A stretch of 25,447 nt of DNA, from the NCBI GenBank assembly GCA_002498725.1, contig DAIJ01000031.1:1446-26892 (forward strand), in the 5' to 3' direction. Made by a program: the position numbers and the translations under genes. Of the stretch, positions 7,496 to 17,466 are shown one piece after another. Position 1 is the first letter of the stretch; each line of letters begins with the position of its first letter. Source of the stretch: Euryarchaeota archaeon UBA23. Lineage in GTDB: Archaea > Thermoplasmatota > Poseidoniia > Poseidoniales > Thalassarchaeaceae. The notes below the pieces were generated by a model. The model was given only the letters and a program-made list of their open reading frames with translations, had not been told where the DNA came from and did not search any database.

Positions 7496-10400
7496 TCAAT
7501 TACCGCCGCCTTGCTTTTGCTGCTCATAATAAGCAGCATAGTATTGCTCAGCATATTGTCTAGCAGTTGCTTCATCATATCCTTGACCTACCATCTGTTG
7601 AACATAAGCCTCTACTGGATCCATAGCTTCGACACCACCAAATTGCTGGACTGTATCTCCAACATCATCTGATTTACCTCTTCCACGTAATACAACAGTA
7701 ACACCAACAATACCCAAAATCGCAATTACTACGATTACTGCAATCATTAGAACTGGAGTACTAATTCCACTTTCTTCACCACAACCATCGGCGGTAGAAT
7801 CCAGAACACATGGATCGTCAGAGCGAGGTAGTAAGTTAATAGTAAACTCTGAATCAATTGTATATCTTTCACCATCACCTTCAACAATTCTCCAAAATAC
7901 TGTGGCTTGGGCACCAGTTGCATCATAGTTGTAAAGATCGGCAATATCTAGTGTTAGAGAGAATGAATCTCCATCCGAAAGAGGGATGTCAGTAGCGTTA
8001 TAATTGCCTTGTTGCTTCTCTGTAGCCTTAACAGTTGGTGAACCTAGTATGATTTCCTTATTCAAAGACACCTCGATTTTAACACCATTTTCAGCGCCGG
8101 ATTCGACTATTCCACTGATAGTAACATAATCCTCTCCTTGGGAATCAGTAGATCTTGGAGATGTAATCTCAACAATTGGAGGATCATCTCCAAAGTCTTC
8201 GCCTACAACTATGAAGTACATTCTAGCCTTCTCGGATTGTTTTCCTGCTCTATCATAAACGACTAATTCAAGTCGAATTTGATTCTCTAATGTACCATCA
8301 CTAGTTAAATTACGGAATACGTAAGACCACGTGTCTCCGCCAGCAGCATTGGGTATCTGATACTCGTGACCTTCAAGAGTAGGATTGCTACTGTCTACGG
8401 GGTAGTCAAAGAATACTCTGTATTCGAATAATTCAATTCCACGTTCTCCTTCTGGAGCATCTTGATCACTAGACATTGAGGCATCAAAGTCAAGGCTAAT
8501 GTCGCCTGTATCGGTAAGTCTGACACGATATATAGGCCAGTCAATACCACTAACTGTCTTTGTACCATCTAGAGTAACATACTCATCAGTAACTGAATTC
8601 TGGATTAAACTAAGTTCTGCATCCGGGCGGAAATCATCGGCTAAAGTATCATCAGTTACCAATCTGATGTAAGTAATTCTAGTGTGCCCATCATCATCAT
8701 GAAGATATAGTGTAAGTAACCATTCGGCACCTATTAGACATCCAGTATTTGATGAAGAATCTCCCACACAGAATGAACCAGGAGTTGGTATGCTCGGACT
8801 TTCCTGACTGATATGACTTATTTCACCATAATCAATGATCTCGCCAAGCCAACCAGTTACAGAAATATTCTCATCAGTTGATGTCAAAGTCCAATCTGCA
8901 GTTATAGAATCAGAAATGCTAGAATCTGCTGTAATAAAACTGAATGATAAGTCTGAATTTGACTTAATGTACATTACTTCATATGCACCAGTTACTGTAT
9001 CAATAGATGGAGCTTCTCCATTTACAGTTAGATCAAAGCCATCGCCTGCAATTCCAAAAGAGGTAGGATATGGAGTGACATCATACTTCAGCATATTAGA
9101 CAGAAGCGGCATTGAGGTTCCACCATAAGGCTCTGATACAGAAGGATTCTCAACATCAATAGTGGTAACAATCATTCCTCCTGCACCACGATTACAAATT
9201 GAGAGCATCGATTGGCTATCGAATGAACTGCTTCTTAGTAAGGTATGGAATGTACCCAATGGTTCTGAAATTCTTCCTCCACACATTTGTGGGATCTGAT
9301 CAAATTGAACTTGAGCTGTATCAAGGCCAGCCAAAGCAACATGAGAACCACCATTAATTCCTTCAAACGCAGCCATGTCAACATTATCCATTAGAGGATG
9401 ATATGCATCTACAACTACTAAGTCATCTGAAGTGATCGTGTTGTTCCATTGATTCCTCATAGCAATATCCATACCAAATGGAAGACGATTTGGTTGGTAC
9501 TCATTTCTATATGGACCAAGATGCATCTGAACTGTTCCACCATTGACCATATACTGTTGTAATACTTGAGTTACAGATAGGCCATCGGATTCTCTAGTCT
9601 CGGAGAGAATTTCATAGTAATCTCCATAGACAACATTGTAATCAGTCTGCCATGGCAATAATATCTTGTCATAATGATCAAACCAGTCAGCAGTTGCATA
9701 ACGATTCCAGTCACCAACTTGTAACTGAGTGTAAGTCATATTCATTGATTGAAGATCTTCCTTTACTCTTTGTAGACGGTTCTGATCTGTTGGATTAGAA
9801 AGAATTGCTACATCTATTTTTTCATAGAAATCTATCTCAAAGAAACGATCGTTTCCTGAACTATTGCCACTTTCATACAAAGTAGCAAAGAAACTTATGT
9901 TGTACTTATGACTATCATACCAATCAGTGTATGGAGTAGTCCAATTAGCGAAATCTCTAGCGTGTGGATCTAGATCAAACGGACTGTTATCTGCTGCCTG
10001 CTCAAATACGGTTTGTCCTGTAGTCATATCCACTATCTTCATTGTTACTTGATACTCGCCAGCAATCACTCCATTTAGCAAAGGTACACTGTAACTATGC
10101 TCTGAAGTATCATCAAATGTGTAAGCACACTTGTAGGTGATATCTGATACGCATTCGAGTATGTCGGGTTGCATCAGAGTAATGTCCGCACTAGCTATGC
10201 TGAATATTATTGATGTGTGATTATTTGCTAGATTAGTTTCAGTCTTGTTAAACCAAGATGTCCCTTCTAGAGTGTTATCAAATATTGTAGTAGAATCTAT
10301 CCTATATATCCCGGATTTGAAATCATGGTTAGCCACATTAACTACCTGCTTCTCTGCAGCATCTAATCCACTAACATTTGTAACGTAAGTTCCATCATCT

Positions 10401-13400
10401 TCGAAAGTGAATTCATCGAATCTTATGTTATCAATACCAAAACCTGCAAGTCCCGCATTTCCATTAACACCATCATCATTAGATTGGAACCTCCAAGTTA
10501 GAGTTACTTCAGAACCTGACAAATCAGTACATTCAGTTCCCCACATAAAGGTGTCATTTGATGTTGTGTTGAACAAGGTAATATGATTGAAATCAATAAT
10601 TACAGATTTAACAAGGCTTTCGGAATCGTACCAAACAATCCACTCACCTCTATCCGAGTGATCTCCCATATATTCAACTTCGTCTAGACGACCATCGTTA
10701 TCGAAATCTTCACAAGAGTCGAAAGGACGTAGGCCATTTTCATTCAGATCTGTCCAACTACCCCAGACGGTTCCACTGAAAACTTCGCCACCTTGGGACC
10801 ACTCTATTTCAAGACTGGCTGAATCTCTGACTGCTAGGATATTACCCTCACTGTCTGCTAGGAAATCTCCTTCTGCAAAGTAATCAAACGTCAGATAAGT
10901 AAATGCCCCTGAATCACTAGTAATCTGAACAGGATCAAGAGTCAAAGTTTCACTCCAATTATCTTCATATCCAGTATCAGGATCGCCTAACCAGTAAGCA
11001 TGCGAATTGAAAACACCTCTACTTTGAGGCAACATAGGACGATCACCAGTACTATCATCTAATCTGGAGCCATTCATATTTCCATCATCAGACCACATTG
11101 GATCAATACCTGAGAAATCTTCAATCGCTAGAAGATTTGGTAAAGCATTCTGAATCTTTGTTTCTAACTGGAAATCAGTTACCGTATTACCATAATTCTG
11201 AACCTTTACTTCAATGTCTCTTCCACCAGAGGCATATCTAAGACCATTTTCTAAACTGACCCAAGGTTCTTCTGCAATACCGGGATCAAACAAATTCTTC
11301 ACAGTTGTCTGGAATTTTATTTCATCATTGTAAGGATCTGCATTATCATATCCTACTGGATTACTTAATGTTGTTTTGATGTAATAGGTCTTGTTATCTA
11401 CGAAGTCTGCAGTAAGAGATACTTCCTCGATAGCTCCGGCAGCCATATTATTGAAATTAATAGTCTGAGAGGTTGTTTCTTGTGAACCAAATTGTACATC
11501 GGTCTTACGAATTGAAATATTATCAAATGCAAACCCATCAAGTTCTGTGCCTTGAGAAGAACCATCGGGTCCTACACTGCCCATAAGACCACTACGGAAT
11601 CTAAATCTAAGGTCAATGATTTCTCCAGCATACCGAGTTAAATCAATTGCATCATCACCAGTATAATCTAACCATGGAGTTATTGTATAACTGTTGAAGT
11701 TACCATTGTAAGTATTGTATTCGGGGTCTACACCAAGGAAATAAATTCTATCATAACGCTCATTGTCCCATCCTCCTGTGAAGAAAACTTGCTCCCAACC
11801 AAATCCATCAGACCACACTTCAATACCGCATGAATCTTCATATAACCAACGCTCAACAACAGAGTATTGTTCAGCAAGATATAGTTCATAAAACGAAGTA
11901 CTACATAGCAGAGATATGTCTAGGTATGCTGCATCAGAACCTGTAAGATCTACATTTTCAATTATGAAAGCCTCATCCATGTTGTTATAGTAACCAGATT
12001 GATTGTCCTCTCCTTGATAATCCATTCCTGCCCACATGTAAGTAGTGGGGTTACTGTCTGCTTCATACCAGTCATCTGTGGCTGTACCATTAGAATCAAC
12101 TGTTGCATTGTATTCTTCATGCCATGATGAAAAACCAGGTCCATATTCTCCAGTATAAGATACGCTCTTGAGAGTACATGATGGACAATTAGTACTGTCA
12201 ATATTACCATCAAAATCATTTGAATAAACAAGGGTGTCAGTACCGCCAACTACTTCTTTCACTTCAAGATCTACGTTTATTGAACCACTAATTGGATTCA
12301 GACCCGTATTCTTGACTGTGACATTTACGTATCGAGTTCCCTCTCCAATTTTTGGTTCACCTGTTGCTGGATCAAACGCTGAGGGTTCTACAGTCACTTG
12401 AGTTATTCCAAGATCTTCGTTATCTAAAGATAGTACTGAAAGAAAATCTCCAGCTCCTGCCCAACCTTGAGTATCAAGCCACATAGCGCTATTGGCGAAT
12501 CTGTATGCTCGATCTCGCTGACCTATTGCAATCTCTAATGCAGAATTATCTCCACCTGCTAATTGACCTGGAACTGCCATGGTAGGGCGTCTCCCAACAT
12601 CAAAAGAAAGAGATGATAGATAACCTGTGCCTTGAGAATTAGAAAGTATAATTTCAACTGTGTTGACTTCACGAAGGTTATCAAGCAAAAGATATGTTTG
12701 GTTCTGTGCTGCTGAATCTTGTACGCGAGTTAGTGTAAGTTCAGTAGGAACAAAGAAATCCATTTTTCCATCTCCATTAACATCTGCTATAGTTATCGAT
12801 GCACCAAGATAATTACCTAGTGATACATAATTCTGAGTATTCCAAGAGTTACTGGATCCTGATCTAGTTGCATAAGTAATGTTTCCAGTAATTCCATCTA
12901 CTGCCGCTATCATATCAATAAGTCCGTCGCCATCTGTATCAGACATATCAAATCCAGGAAGAGGGTAATCATGTTCAACATCTAATTTGAAATTGTGGAC
13001 ACCAGTAGCAGTTGCGTCAAGTGGGTTAGGGAATGTTCCTGTAGTACAATCATATTCTAGAACTGTCATATTATCATAATGACCTGCAGAATTACCAACA
13101 CCCGTGTTGTAAGGAGGAGTTCTAAGTAACCATATGTCGAGATCTTCACAATCTCCAACCCCACCACCTGGGATTCCAGAACCTACTACTGTCTCACCCC
13201 AATGTCCAAGTTTCATATCAGTGTAAATTCCACTTGTCAAAGGAACTGGTATTGTTTGTTGAGCAGTTAATTGTGCTGGATCGGGACCCTTGAATATCTT
13301 AATGAAGTTATTTGTAAATCCACGATCTGCAACATTCATCACAATATCTGCATCGCCATCATCATCTATGTCTGCTATATCCATTCCTAGCAGATAAGGC

Positions 13401-13912
13401 TCATTCACCATTATTGGATCAGATGATTGCCAATTGTTTACTCGCTCTGAGCAATCACCCCATAAAACAGTCAGATTAGCGGGTATGTGAGGTCCGCCTA
13501 CAAATCTAATATTTTGTTGATAATAAATCAAATCGTTAATTGAATCACCATCAACATCTGCAACATAAACCCTAGCTCCATCTGCTGTATCTCGGAATCC
13601 AGCACGGAATGAATCATTGTTTGAAATGAATACGTCTTGCCTGTCCCCAAAGCCGCCGATTCCATCATTGTATAATGCCGTAATGAAGTGTCCCATTGAA
13701 CTAGCAGATGCAATATCATTATCTCCATCACAATCCAAATCTCCGATCGAGATGAAAGATGGATCTCTCTGAACCGCATACTGAGTAATACGAGATGCAG
13801 AGACGGATGGCACCATCGAAATCATAGGTGCACTAAGCATCAACATAACGAGAAGAATGGCTAATCGACTCTCTCGTCGGCTTCTGTTCAAGTTCTTGGG
13901 CGAGGACAACAT
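7496..13912 (-). CDS. Giant secreted FG-GAP / Ig-like surface protein with membrane anchor and cytoplasmic tail
   Basis: About 2138 residues from ATG 13912; a TTG four codons earlier is possible but less likely. The signal peptide is about residues 12-40 (RLAILLVMLMLSAPMISMV). Residues ~45-470 hold calcium-loop, FG-GAP/VCBS-type repeats: DLDCDGDNDI, DVDGDSINDL, DIDDDGDADI, DTDGDGLIDM, DVNGDGKMDF. Then come CARDB/Ig-like blocks and two jelly-roll-like regions, each ending in a G-F-x-x-D-N-I pattern (GFAFDNISIR and GFGIDNIRFD). Residues ~1365-1610 resemble a class I glutamine-amidotransferase-like fold (VAILSNPTDQ, YDKILLPWQTDYN, YMVNGGTVQMHLG), with no obvious catalytic triad. More Ig-like repeats lead to one transmembrane helix near 2052-2078 (VLMIAVIVVIAILGIVGVTV), then ~60 cytoplasmic residues with DPVEAYVQQMVGQGYDEAT and a Tyr/Gln-rich end. 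It is probably a cell-surface adhesion, polymer-binding or structural protein; the exact role is unknown. Confidence 0.88.
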   Translation of the reverse strand: MLSSPKNLNRSRRESRLAILLVMLMLSAPMISMVPSVSASRITQYAVQRDPSFISIGDLDCDGDNDIASASSMGHFITALYNDGIGGFGDRQDVFISNNDSFRAGFRDTADGARVYVADVDGDSINDLIYYQQNIRFVGGPHIPANLTVLWGDCSERVNNWQSSDPIMVNEPYLLGMDIADIDDDGDADIVMNVADRGFTNNFIKIFKGPDPAQLTAQQTIPVPLTSGIYTDMKLGHWGETVVGSGIPGGGVGDCEDLDIWLLRTPPYNTGVGNSAGHYDNMTVLEYDCTTGTFPNPLDATATGVHNFKLDVEHDYPLPGFDMSDTDGDGLIDMIAAVDGITGNITYATRSGSSNSWNTQNYVSLGNYLGASITIADVNGDGKMDFFVPTELTLTRVQDSAAQNQTYLLLDNLREVNTVEIILSNSQGTGYLSSLSFDVGRRPTMAVPGQLAGGDNSALEIAIGQRDRAYRFANSAMWLDTQGWAGAGDFLSVLSLDNEDLGITQVTVEPSAFDPATGEPKIGEGTRYVNVTVKNTGLNPISGSINVDLEVKEVVGGTDTLVYSNDFDGNIDSTNCPSCTLKSVSYTGEYGPGFSSWHEEYNATVDSNGTATDDWYEADSNPTTYMWAGMDYQGEDNQSGYYNNMDEAFIIENVDLTGSDAAYLDISLLCSTSFYELYLAEQYSVVERWLYEDSCGIEVWSDGFGWEQVFFTGGWDNERYDRIYFLGVDPEYNTYNGNFNSYTITPWLDYTGDDAIDLTRYAGEIIDLRFRFRSGLMGSVGPDGSSQGTELDGFAFDNISIRKTDVQFGSQETTSQTINFNNMAAGAIEEVSLTADFVDNKTYYIKTTLSNPVGYDNADPYNDEIKFQTTVKNLFDPGIAEEPWVSLENGLRYASGGRDIEVKVQNYGNTVTDFQLETKIQNALPNLLAIEDFSGIDPMWSDDGNMNGSRLDDSTGDRPMLPQSRGVFNSHAYWLGDPDTGYEDNWSETLTLDPVQITSDSGAFTYLTFDYFAEGDFLADSEGNILAVRDSASLEIEWSQGGEVFSGTVWGSWTDLNENGLRPFDSCEDFDNDGRLDEVEYMGDHSDRGEWIVWYDSESLVKSVIIDFNHITLFNTTSNDTFMWGTECTDLSGSEVTLTWRFQSNDDGVNGNAGLAGFGIDNIRFDEFTFEDDGTYVTNVSGLDAAEKQVVNVANHDFKSGIYRIDSTTIFDNTLEGTSWFNKTETNLANNHTSIIFSIASADITLMQPDILECVSDITYKCAYTFDDTSEHSYSVPLLNGVIAGEYQVTMKIVDMTTGQTVFEQAADNSPFDLDPHARDFANWTTPYTDWYDSHKYNISFFATLYESGNSSGNDRFFEIDFYEKIDVAILSNPTDQNRLQRVKEDLQSMNMTYTQLQVGDWNRYATADWFDHYDKILLPWQTDYNVVYGDYYEILSETRESDGLSVTQVLQQYMVNGGTVQMHLGPYRNEYQPNRLPFGMDIAMRNQWNNTITSDDLVVVDAYHPLMDNVDMAAFEGINGGSHVALAGLDTAQVQFDQIPQMCGGRISEPLGTFHTLLRSSSFDSQSMLSICNRGAGGMIVTTIDVENPSVSEPYGGTSMPLLSNMLKYDVTPYPTSFGIAGDGFDLTVNGEAPSIDTVTGAYEVMYIKSNSDLSFSFITADSSISDSITADWTLTSTDENISVTGWLGEIIDYGEISHISQESPSIPTPGSFCVGDSSSNTGCLIGAEWLLTLYLHDDDGHTRITYIRLVTDDTLADDFRPDAELSLIQNSVTDEYVTLDGTKTVSGIDWPIYRVRLTDTGDISLDFDASMSSDQDAPEGERGIELFEYRVFFDYPVDSSNPTLEGHEYQIPNAAGGDTWSYVFRNLTSDGTLENQIRLELVVYDRAGKQSEKARMYFIVVGEDFGDDPPIVEITSPRSTDSQGEDYVTISGIVESGAENGVKIEVSLNKEIILGSPTVKATEKQQGNYNATDIPLSDGDSFSLTLDIADLYNYDATGAQATVFWRIVEGDGERYTIDSEFTINLLPRSDDPCVLDSTADGCGEESGISTPVLMIAVIVVIAILGIVGVTVVLRGRGKSDDVGDTVQQFGGVEAMDPVEAYVQQMVGQGYDEATARQYAEQYYAAYYEQQKQGGGN

Positions 13913-13964
13913 GGTATCCCGCAATTTCCATCCTCTCTTATGCCTTCGCCCGTAACGATTGCCG

Positions 13965-13981
13965 CAACTCCTTAGGAGTTG
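13965..13981. promoter_or_regulatory. 17-bp perfect palindrome in the 5' region of the giant gene
   Basis: CAACTCCT-T-AGGAGTTG has 8-bp perfect arms around one central base. It lies 28-44 bases downstream of the minus-strand TATA box and about 53-69 bases ahead of the ATG at 13912, so near or just after the predicted transcription start. It may be a dimeric repressor operator or a 5'-UTR hairpin. Confidence 0.55.
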
Positions 13982-14008
13982 TTAAGAAAAACGCCATTAA
14001 AAATACCG

Positions 14009-14018
14009 ATTTTTATAA
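14009..14018 (-). promoter_or_regulatory. TATA box of the giant surface-protein gene
   Basis: The minus strand reads TTATAAAAAT in the 138-base gap ahead of the giant gene. Archaeal TSSs lie ~25 bases after the TATA centre, which would put initiation near 13987 and leave a 5' UTR of about 75 bases. Confidence 0.55.
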
Positions 14019-14020
14019 CT

Positions 14021-14039
14021 GAAAAATAAGAAAAAAAGA
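14021..14039 (-). terminator. Poly-T terminator after the 209-residue gene
   Basis: The minus strand has TCTTTTTTTCTTATTTTTC beginning 24 bases after the stop of the upstream gene. This double T-run is the usual archaeal intrinsic termination signal. It separates the acnA unit from the giant gene, which has its own TATA box. Confidence 0.5.
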
Positions 14040-14062
14040 CATTCTTTATAGTTTTTTAATCA

Positions 14063-14692
14063 TTAATTCATTTCTAGCCAACTTGGATTTGGTGCATAAC
14101 GAGTCTCATCTCCACCATGTATTCTTTCCAATCTTCCCAACAACCACAATCTATCAAGAAATATTTGTAAATCAATACCTGATTTGGGAATTTTATCACT
14201 AAGTAAAGCATCAATTTCTCCTACGGACAAAGAGGTATGGCCATGCTCTCGAACTACTAAATTTAGGACAATTTGTAACCAAGATTCAGACAAAGGATCT
14301 CCAGAAATATTGTCCGATAGTGGTTCGGGATCTTCCTCCATTTCGTCAAGGAAAATACTAATGTCGGCTAAATCTGGATCACTTCTAAGTGGTGCTCCAA
14401 GATCTTTCATACCTTGGTCGACATCTAAATCGCCAACTACTCTTACCACAGATGGCAGACGACTTGGATCTGGAGGAGGCCCTGGTAATTGATTTTCTAC
14501 AGATTCGGAACCCGAATCTCCCTCCAAGGAAGAGGATGATAAATTGATGTTTTGAACATAACCTATATCCCCTTCAAGACCTATTCTTTCACGATATAAA
14601 TTAACCCATGAAGGAGGCCCTTGTATTACAACTTCTACATCGTTTTCCATTGATCTGAAGGAGAAGCGTATGTTGTTGTCGGTGTCATCCAT
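14063..14692 (-). CDS. Unknown acidic protein with possible C-terminal winged helix
   Basis: A 209-residue protein I do not recognise. The N-terminus (IRFSFRSMENDVEVVIQGPP then SWVNLYRERIGL, residues 8-39) looks like a small alpha/beta unit. Residues 50-135 are acidic, Ser/Pro-rich and probably disordered (PGPPPDPSRLP; EEDPEPLSDN). Residues 136-205 form helices that could be a winged-helix domain (SWLQIVLNLVVREHGH, VGEIDALLSD, FLDRLWLLGRLERI, ETRYAPNPSW), where the last part would be the wing. The start is supported by GGTGAT, complementary to the 16S tail, 3 bases ahead of the ATG. It follows acnA by 36 bases on the same strand, so co-transcription is likely. It has no signal peptide or membrane helix. 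A regulatory or adaptor role would be a guess. Confidence 0.7.
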   Translation of the reverse strand: MDDTDNNIRFSFRSMENDVEVVIQGPPSWVNLYRERIGLEGDIGYVQNINLSSSSLEGDSGSESVENQLPGPPPDPSRLPSVVRVVGDLDVDQGMKDLGAPLRSDPDLADISIFLDEMEEDPEPLSDNISGDPLSESWLQIVLNLVVREHGHTSLSVGEIDALLSDKIPKSGIDLQIFLDRLWLLGRLERIHGGDETRYAPNPSWLEMN

Positions 14693-14728
14693 TGTATCAC
14701 CCGATGCGTTTTCTAATTTGAACCTCGG

Positions 14729-17410
14729 CTAGGAAAGGTTGCGAAGAACTGTCTGTAGAATGCCACCATTCTGGTAATAATCGACTTCAACAGGAGTATC
14801 TAACCTCACCTTAGCCTCAAACTCTATGCATTCTCCAGTTAATTTAGTTGCAGTGACCTTTATCGACGATAATGGCTCCAGATTATTACTTGCCGGAATG
14901 TCAAATTTCTCTGTACCATCAAGACCTAATGAGTCTGCATTCTCACCATCAGGGAAGGTCAAAGGGAGAACTCCCATACCTACAAGATTAGAACGATGGA
15001 TCCTTTCGAAAGATGTTGCTATTACAGCCTTAACACCCAATAGAAGAGTGCCCTTTGCGGCCCAATCACGACTGCTTCCTGTACCGTATTGAGTTCCTGC
15101 CAATATAACAAGAGGCGTGTCCTCTTTTTGATAGCGCATACTCGCTTCAAAAATCGACAATACTTCTCCTGTTGGGAAATGAGTTGTATAGCCTCCTTCC
15201 GTTCCCGGCGCTATCTGATTACGAATACGAACATTTGCAAAAGTTCCTCGCATCATAACCTCATGATTACCACGACGACTACCAAATGAATTGAAGTCGC
15301 GTACTTCGACTCCCTTTGATACGAGATATTTGCCGGCCGGACCATTATGAGGGAATGCTCCTGCAGGACTAATATGATCCGTAGTTACAGAGTCGCCTAA
15401 TTTCAATAATACTCTAGCACTATTGATTGGTTTAATTGGTGCAGGTTCAGGCATTATTCCCTCAAAAAAGGAAGGAAGTCGAACATAAGTAGAATTTTCA
15501 GACCAAGGATAGAGTGCTGATTTATTACTAGGGATTGAATTCCAACGAGGTTCTTCCAATACATCAGAATAACGCCGACGAAACATCTCAGGAGATATAG
15601 CCAAAGACATTGTTTCTCTAATTTCTTCGTCACTTGGCCAAATGTCTGCAAGCATAATAGAATTACCTTCTTTGTCAACACCTATTGGTTCGGATTGGAA
15701 ATCAATATCTAAGGTTCCTGCAATTGCATAAGCTACAACAAGAGGAGGACTAGCAAGGTAATTTGCCTTCACCTTTTGATGGATTCTTCCTTCAAAATTT
15801 CTATTTCCAGAAAGGACACTACCTACAATTAAATTTCCTTCGTCTATTGAAGCCTCGATATCAGAATCGAGAGGGCCGGAATTACCTATACAAGTTGTAC
15901 ATCCATATCCGACCACACTAAATCCTAGAGCATCGAGATCTTTACTCAAATCTGCAGCATCGAAATATTCAGACACAACACGAGAACCAGGGGCGAGGCT
16001 TGGCTTTACACAGGGTGCAATCCCTAAACCCAAAGCACGAGCATTTCTCGCCAGAAGTCCTGCCGCAATCATTACACTTGGATTACTTGTGTTAGTACAA
16101 CTTGTTATTGCAGCAATCACTATATCTCCATGTGATAATTCGGTGCCTCTTCCTTTTACCTCAACTGTAGTGTTATTTTCAGAAGGATCAATACCATGAC
16201 CACTATGACCAATAGGGGAATTGAGAGTCTCTCGCCAATGTTCTTTCATTGAAGAAAGGTTGACTCTGTCCTGAGGTCTTTTTGGGCCGGCTAGAGCAGG
16301 TTCGACTGTAGAAAGATCAAGACATAAATTGGAACTGAATTTTGGTGTAGGAGTATCTTTATTCAAAAAAAGTCCTTGGGCACTAAGATATCTCTTTACA
16401 TTATCTACATGTTCTTTATCACGACCTGAAAGGTGCATATAATCAAGTGCAATATCATCTATCGGGAAGAAACCACATGTAGCACCATACTCAGGAGCCA
16501 TGTTAGCAATTGTTGCACGATCTGGAAGACTTAAATTACTCAATCCAGATCCATGGAACTCTACAAATTTTCCAACTACTCCATGTTCTCTCAACATTTC
16601 TACGATTCTTAATGTCATATCTGTTGCTGTAACTCCTGGACGTAAAGATCCTGACAACTCAAATCCACATACCTCTGGCAGTAACATGTAGATGGGCTGA
16701 CCAAGCATTACTGCTTCTGCCTCTATACCTCCAACACCCCAACCTAAAACACCGAGACCATTTATCATTGTAGTATGGCTATCAGTACCTACCAAAGTAT
16801 CAGGTAACCAAACTCCAGATTCTTCACGAGCAACACTAGCAATCCATTCCAAATTTACTTGATGTACAATACCTCTACCTGGAGGGACGGCTCGAAAATT
16901 GTCAAGACTTTGTTGCCCCCATTTCAAAAACTCATATCTCTCCATATTACGCTCATACTCGATATCCAAATTTCTTTCTCTTGCATCTGGAAACAATCCT
17001 GAAACATCTACCTGAACTGAATGATCAATTACAAGATCCACTGGCACTTGTGGGTTGACTTTTTCAGGGTCACCTCCTAATTCTACCATTGCATCACGAA
17101 GAGCCGCTATGTCGACTACGGCTGGAACTCCAGTAAAGTCCTGTAAAATAACGCGACTGGGGGCGAATGGAATCTCTTCCGGTGTCATATTTGGGGACCA
17201 GCGAGCAATTCTTTCCACATCTTCTCTTTTTATGAGAAAATCATCACATTTACGCAGGGCCGCTTCAAGCAGTAAACGGATAGTGAATGGTAACTCATCC
17301 AATCTACATATGCCCTCTTCTTCAACTACTGATAATGAATGGTAAGTACCATTAGTTCCATCACTTTTCTCGAATGTAGTAATGGAATCAAACGCCTTTG
17401 CACCGCTCAT
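14729..17410 (-). CDS. acnA: Aconitate hydratase, AcnA/IRP1 type
   Basis: Cytosolic [4Fe-4S] enzyme that interconverts citrate and isocitrate in the TCA cycle. Its 893 residues match the AcnA family. The cluster ligands fall at C438 (ITSCTNTSNPSV), C504 and C507 (GYGCTTCIGNSGP), essentially the positions known from E. coli AcnA and human IRP1. Also present are VILQDFTGVPAVVDIAALRD near the N-terminus, LVGTDSHTTMINGLGVLGWG, and, in the swivelling C-terminal domain, TTDHISPAGAFP with FGSRRGNHEVMMRGTF and AGTQYGTGSSRDWAAKG. I start at ATG 17410, since AGGTGG five bases upstream (17416-17421) makes a Shine-Dalgarno and contains the alternative in-frame GTG at 17419. A TATA-like AATATAAC on the plus strand (17452-17459) lies about 45 bases ahead. 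It works in the same oxidative branch as the KorAB enzyme nearby. Confidence 0.96.
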   Translation of the reverse strand: MSGAKAFDSITTFEKSDGTNGTYHSLSVVEEEGICRLDELPFTIRLLLEAALRKCDDFLIKREDVERIARWSPNMTPEEIPFAPSRVILQDFTGVPAVVDIAALRDAMVELGGDPEKVNPQVPVDLVIDHSVQVDVSGLFPDARERNLDIEYERNMERYEFLKWGQQSLDNFRAVPPGRGIVHQVNLEWIASVAREESGVWLPDTLVGTDSHTTMINGLGVLGWGVGGIEAEAVMLGQPIYMLLPEVCGFELSGSLRPGVTATDMTLRIVEMLREHGVVGKFVEFHGSGLSNLSLPDRATIANMAPEYGATCGFFPIDDIALDYMHLSGRDKEHVDNVKRYLSAQGLFLNKDTPTPKFSSNLCLDLSTVEPALAGPKRPQDRVNLSSMKEHWRETLNSPIGHSGHGIDPSENNTTVEVKGRGTELSHGDIVIAAITSCTNTSNPSVMIAAGLLARNARALGLGIAPCVKPSLAPGSRVVSEYFDAADLSKDLDALGFSVVGYGCTTCIGNSGPLDSDIEASIDEGNLIVGSVLSGNRNFEGRIHQKVKANYLASPPLVVAYAIAGTLDIDFQSEPIGVDKEGNSIMLADIWPSDEEIRETMSLAISPEMFRRRYSDVLEEPRWNSIPSNKSALYPWSENSTYVRLPSFFEGIMPEPAPIKPINSARVLLKLGDSVTTDHISPAGAFPHNGPAGKYLVSKGVEVRDFNSFGSRRGNHEVMMRGTFANVRIRNQIAPGTEGGYTTHFPTGEVLSIFEASMRYQKEDTPLVILAGTQYGTGSSRDWAAKGTLLLGVKAVIATSFERIHRSNLVGMGVLPLTFPDGENADSLGLDGTEKFDIPASNNLEPLSSIKVTATKLTGECIEFEAKVRLDTPVEVDYYQNGGILQTVLRNLS

Positions 17411-17466
17411 AGTGTCCACCTACATTAGATCGGGCGAAGACGACATGAATGAATATAACTCTACAA

